From assembly GCA_002498925.1 (NCBI GenBank), contig DAJH01000017.1, positions 22,424-29,279 of the forward strand: a DNA stretch of 6,856 bases, in the 5' to 3' direction. The notes beneath the pieces were generated by a model that saw only the letters and a program-made list of their open reading frames with translations, searched no databases and was not told the DNA's origin. Every line of letters starts with the position of its first letter. Position 1 is the stretch's first letter. Origin of the DNA: Euryarchaeota archaeon UBA173 (GTDB lineage Archaea > Thermoplasmatota > Poseidoniia > Poseidoniales > Thalassarchaeaceae). Below are positions 5,657-6,856 of this stretch, in pieces. The translations under genes were made by a program, and so were the position numbers.

Positions 5657-5782
5657 TTATTCAACCAGTACCCATGTAACGAGGCCCACCATTGATGCGA
5701 TTCCTACGAAAGAGAAAACCTTGACTAGGTCTTCACGTTCGGTAAATGTATCTGTATACCATGCCAAAACACCACAAATCAT
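5657..5782 (-). CDS. Small two-helix membrane protein; start uncertain, possible one-base frame disruption
   Basis: The minus-strand gap between the FMN reductase and the PqqD-like gene holds a frame coding for two hydrophobic helices joined by a charged loop. From the only in-frame ATG (5782) it gives 41 residues: MICGVLAWY, loop TDTFTEREDLVK, helix VFSFVGIASMVGLVTWVLV, then Glu and TAA. Starting there cuts the first helix short. The frame stays open upstream with SEILLLLC immediately before that ATG, which would complete the helix, but no ATG, GTG or TTG is found before the upstream in-frame stop near 5871. An out-of-frame ATG at 5811 would join this frame if one more base lay just after it, giving about 50 residues starting MGSEILLLL. 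A lost base, a sequencing error or a non-canonical start are all possible. The stop lies one base before the PqqD-like ATG, which suggests translational coupling. Confidence 0.55.
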   Translation of the reverse strand: MICGVLAWYTDTFTEREDLVKVFSFVGIASMVGLVTWVLVE

Positions 5783-5834
5783 GCATAATAATAGCAGGAT
5801 TTCTGAGCCATGAGGGAGTCTATTCAGAGTATCA

Positions 5835-6380
5835 CTATCTCCTGAGCTTTGCAGTGTTAGTTACTACCGAGGAGGCTAGATCTGATACTCTCTCCTGAAT
5901 CTTTTCATCGATGAGGGTGCCATCCTCATTGAACGCTTCTTTGATATGAGGAACTGCAATTTGTTCGGGGGCAACCCATCCGTAAATCCACCTAGCTGCA
6001 ATTCTCATATGATTCAGGGTATTGTTACTTGCTTGGCCACCAAGGGTGCTCATCAACCCAAACACCTTTCCAGACGTATGCTTGGAATATAGCCAGTCTA
6101 GACTGTTTTTCATTACCCCGCTCATGGTTCCATGGTATTCGGGACTGGAGAGGATAAAGGCGTCAGAAGATATAGCAAGCTCTTGGAACTCCTTCACATT
6201 TACATCATCCCAACTCCCCTTAGCTCCAACTAGAGGCAGTGGCTTAGCACCGTGATCCCAAACCACAGTCTCGGCACCAAGCTTTCTACATTCGTCGAGC
6301 AGGAGCTCGAGCATCCTGCCATTGGCAGAGTCTAGGTCGTAGGTTCCACAAATCCCCATGATGCGAATCGGCTCGGACAT
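5835..6380 (-). CDS. NAD(P)H-dependent FMN reductase, flavodoxin-fold family
   Basis: A 181-residue flavodoxin-fold oxidoreductase, the normal length for the NADPH-dependent FMN reductase family (SsuE/ArsH/azoreductase-like). The first strand and phosphate-binding loop are IRIMGICGTYDLDSANGRML (5-24), and the diagnostic flavin-binding segment is SPEYHGTMSGVMKNSLDW (79-96), followed by KVFGLMSTLGGQASN (105-119), which contacts the isoalloxazine ring. Members reduce FMN, quinones, azo compounds or metal ions with NAD(P)H; the substrate here cannot be read from sequence. The ATG at 6380 is chosen because MSEPIRIMGICG matches family N-termini and GGGAG lies just upstream. The frame is open to 6449, but that extension is unlike the family and would run through the promoter-like region. 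It is probably the first gene of a three-gene unit with the small membrane ORF and the PqqD-like gene. Confidence 0.92.
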   Translation of the reverse strand: MSEPIRIMGICGTYDLDSANGRMLELLLDECRKLGAETVVWDHGAKPLPLVGAKGSWDDVNVKEFQELAISSDAFILSSPEYHGTMSGVMKNSLDWLYSKHTSGKVFGLMSTLGGQASNNTLNHMRIAARWIYGWVAPEQIAVPHIKEAFNEDGTLIDEKIQERVSDLASSVVTNTAKLRR

Positions 6381-6425
6381 AATGCTCCCTGTTAGCATGA
6401 GGACTTCAACTATGTGTCTGTACAT

Positions 6426-6443
6426 CATAAGCCAATGCTTATG
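6426..6443. promoter_or_regulatory. Perfect 7-bp inverted repeat in a divergent promoter region
   Basis: CATAAGC, four bases CAAT, then GCTTATG: a perfect palindrome with 7-bp arms in the 86-nt gap between the FMN reductase (minus) and the TPR gene (plus). Each arm carries CTTATG, which read outward resembles a weak TATA element. On the plus strand it is centred about 26 nt before the ATG at 6467, the spacing expected for a leaderless transcript. On the minus strand a start about 25 nt downstream of the other arm would give a leader of roughly 20 nt with GGGAG before the ATG at 6380. The arms could therefore be two mirror-image core promoters, an operator for a dimeric regulator, or both. The repeat is seen; the function is inferred. 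Confidence 0.45.
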
Positions 6444-6466
6444 TTTCAATCAACGAGCGTACAAGC

Positions 6467-6856
6467 ATGAATGATGGGGGAGTGTCCGAAGTTCTTGATG
6501 CCGCTCGTTCGTATGCAGATGCAGGGAACCTCCTACTCGCCGCTGAAAAATTCAATGAGGCCGTGATAGTTTACCCGACAAATGCCACTGCTTGGTACGG
6601 CCTTGGAGTTGTTCAAGCCAATAGGGGGATGACGAATGAGGCAATTGATGCATTTGAGAATTCACACTCGATTAGCCCTGGTCATGGGGCCACTGCAGCT
6701 AATCTTGCAGTATTGCTCGAGAGCAGTAATCCGAAGAGGGCCTCTAAAATGGCTCGCATGGCAGTCAAGATAGTGGGTGATGTAGACGAGCTAGTCAGGA
6801 TTTCCAGACTATTTGATCACACAGAAGCACAAGAGGAGGTCATGCTAGAGGCCGCT
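6467..6856 (+). CDS. Tetratricopeptide-repeat protein (3' end outside window)
   Basis: The frame is open from the ATG at 6467 to the last base, 130 complete codons with no stop, so the protein continues outside the window. It is nearly all helical repeats. Repeat 1 spans about 5-38 (ending AAEKFNEAVIVYPTN). Repeat 2 spans 39-72 and is the clearest, with ATAWYGLGVVQANRG, then EAIDAFENSHSISPGH, matching the TPR pattern W-LG-Y-G-A-F-A-P. A more degenerate third unit covers about 73-105 (ATAANLAVLLESSNPKRASK, then MAVKIVG). There is no signal peptide or membrane segment in the visible part, so it is probably cytoplasmic and binds other proteins; the partner is unknown. No Shine-Dalgarno is visible before the ATG (ACGAGCGTACAAGC), which fits leaderless transcription from the TATA-like arm centred near 6441. 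It diverges from the FMN reductase gene. Confidence 0.85.
   Translation, partial: MNDGGVSEVLDAARSYADAGNLLLAAEKFNEAVIVYPTNATAWYGLGVVQANRGMTNEAIDAFENSHSISPGHGATAANLAVLLESSNPKRASKMARMAVKIVGDVDELVRISRLFDHTEAQEEVMLEAA

Noticed and set aside
6381..6449. N-terminal extension of the FMN reductase to 6449
   Set aside because: It would cover the palindrome and promoter-like elements; family N-termini and a GGGAG site support 6380.
1..6856. CRISPR array, tRNA or rRNA genes, insertion sequences, integrase or attachment sites
   Set aside because: No regularly spaced repeats, cloverleaf-like sequence, transposase or terminal repeats were seen by eye on either strand.

Overview
The window looks like a euryarchaeal genome fragment, most probably from a planktonic marine lineage such as Marine Group II (Poseidoniales). 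The archaeal assignment rests on four ribosomal proteins found only in archaea and eukaryotes (S19e, L39e, L31e, S17e), on a QueC/QueD pair that in archaea supplies preQ0 for archaeosine, and on archaeal-style TATA-like boxes. The lineage assignment is inference from overall character (moderate GC, very tight packing, acidic single-pass membrane proteins) and could not be checked here.

Layout. (1) 1-2417, plus strand: a QueC deazapurine synthase cut by the left edge and fused in frame to a complete MsrB methionine sulfoxide reductase. QueD follows after 1 nt, then a Kv-beta-type aldo/keto reductase. (2) 2414-4331, minus strand: a compact translation operon read S19e, L39e, L31e, S17e, then a TrmJ-like SpoU RNA methyltransferase. 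The methyltransferase and the reductase converge and share one CTAG for both stop codons. (3) 4476-5276, plus strand: an unrecognised membrane protein with an N-terminal and a C-terminal anchor and an acidic outer domain. (4) 5257-6380, minus strand: a flavodoxin-fold NAD(P)H-dependent FMN reductase, a very small two-helix membrane protein whose start is unclear, and a PqqD-like protein. (5) 6467-6856, plus strand: the start of a TPR protein, cut by the right edge. It diverges from the FMN reductase across an 86-nt gap holding a perfect 7-bp inverted repeat.

How the genes fit together. Two themes recur. The first is translation and RNA modification: ribosomal proteins, TrmJ-like methyltransferase, and QueC/QueD for preQ0 and probably archaeosine in tRNA. 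The second is redox: MsrB, the aldo/keto reductase and the FMN reductase. They meet in the QueC-MsrB fusion.

The points most worth a second look are this fusion, the loss of all four canonical zinc-site cysteines in its QueC half, the smORF/PqqD pair behind the FMN reductase, and the mirror-image divergent promoter near 6435. I saw no CRISPR array, insertion sequence, integrase, tRNA or rRNA gene. No stretch longer than about 150 nt lacks a gene.
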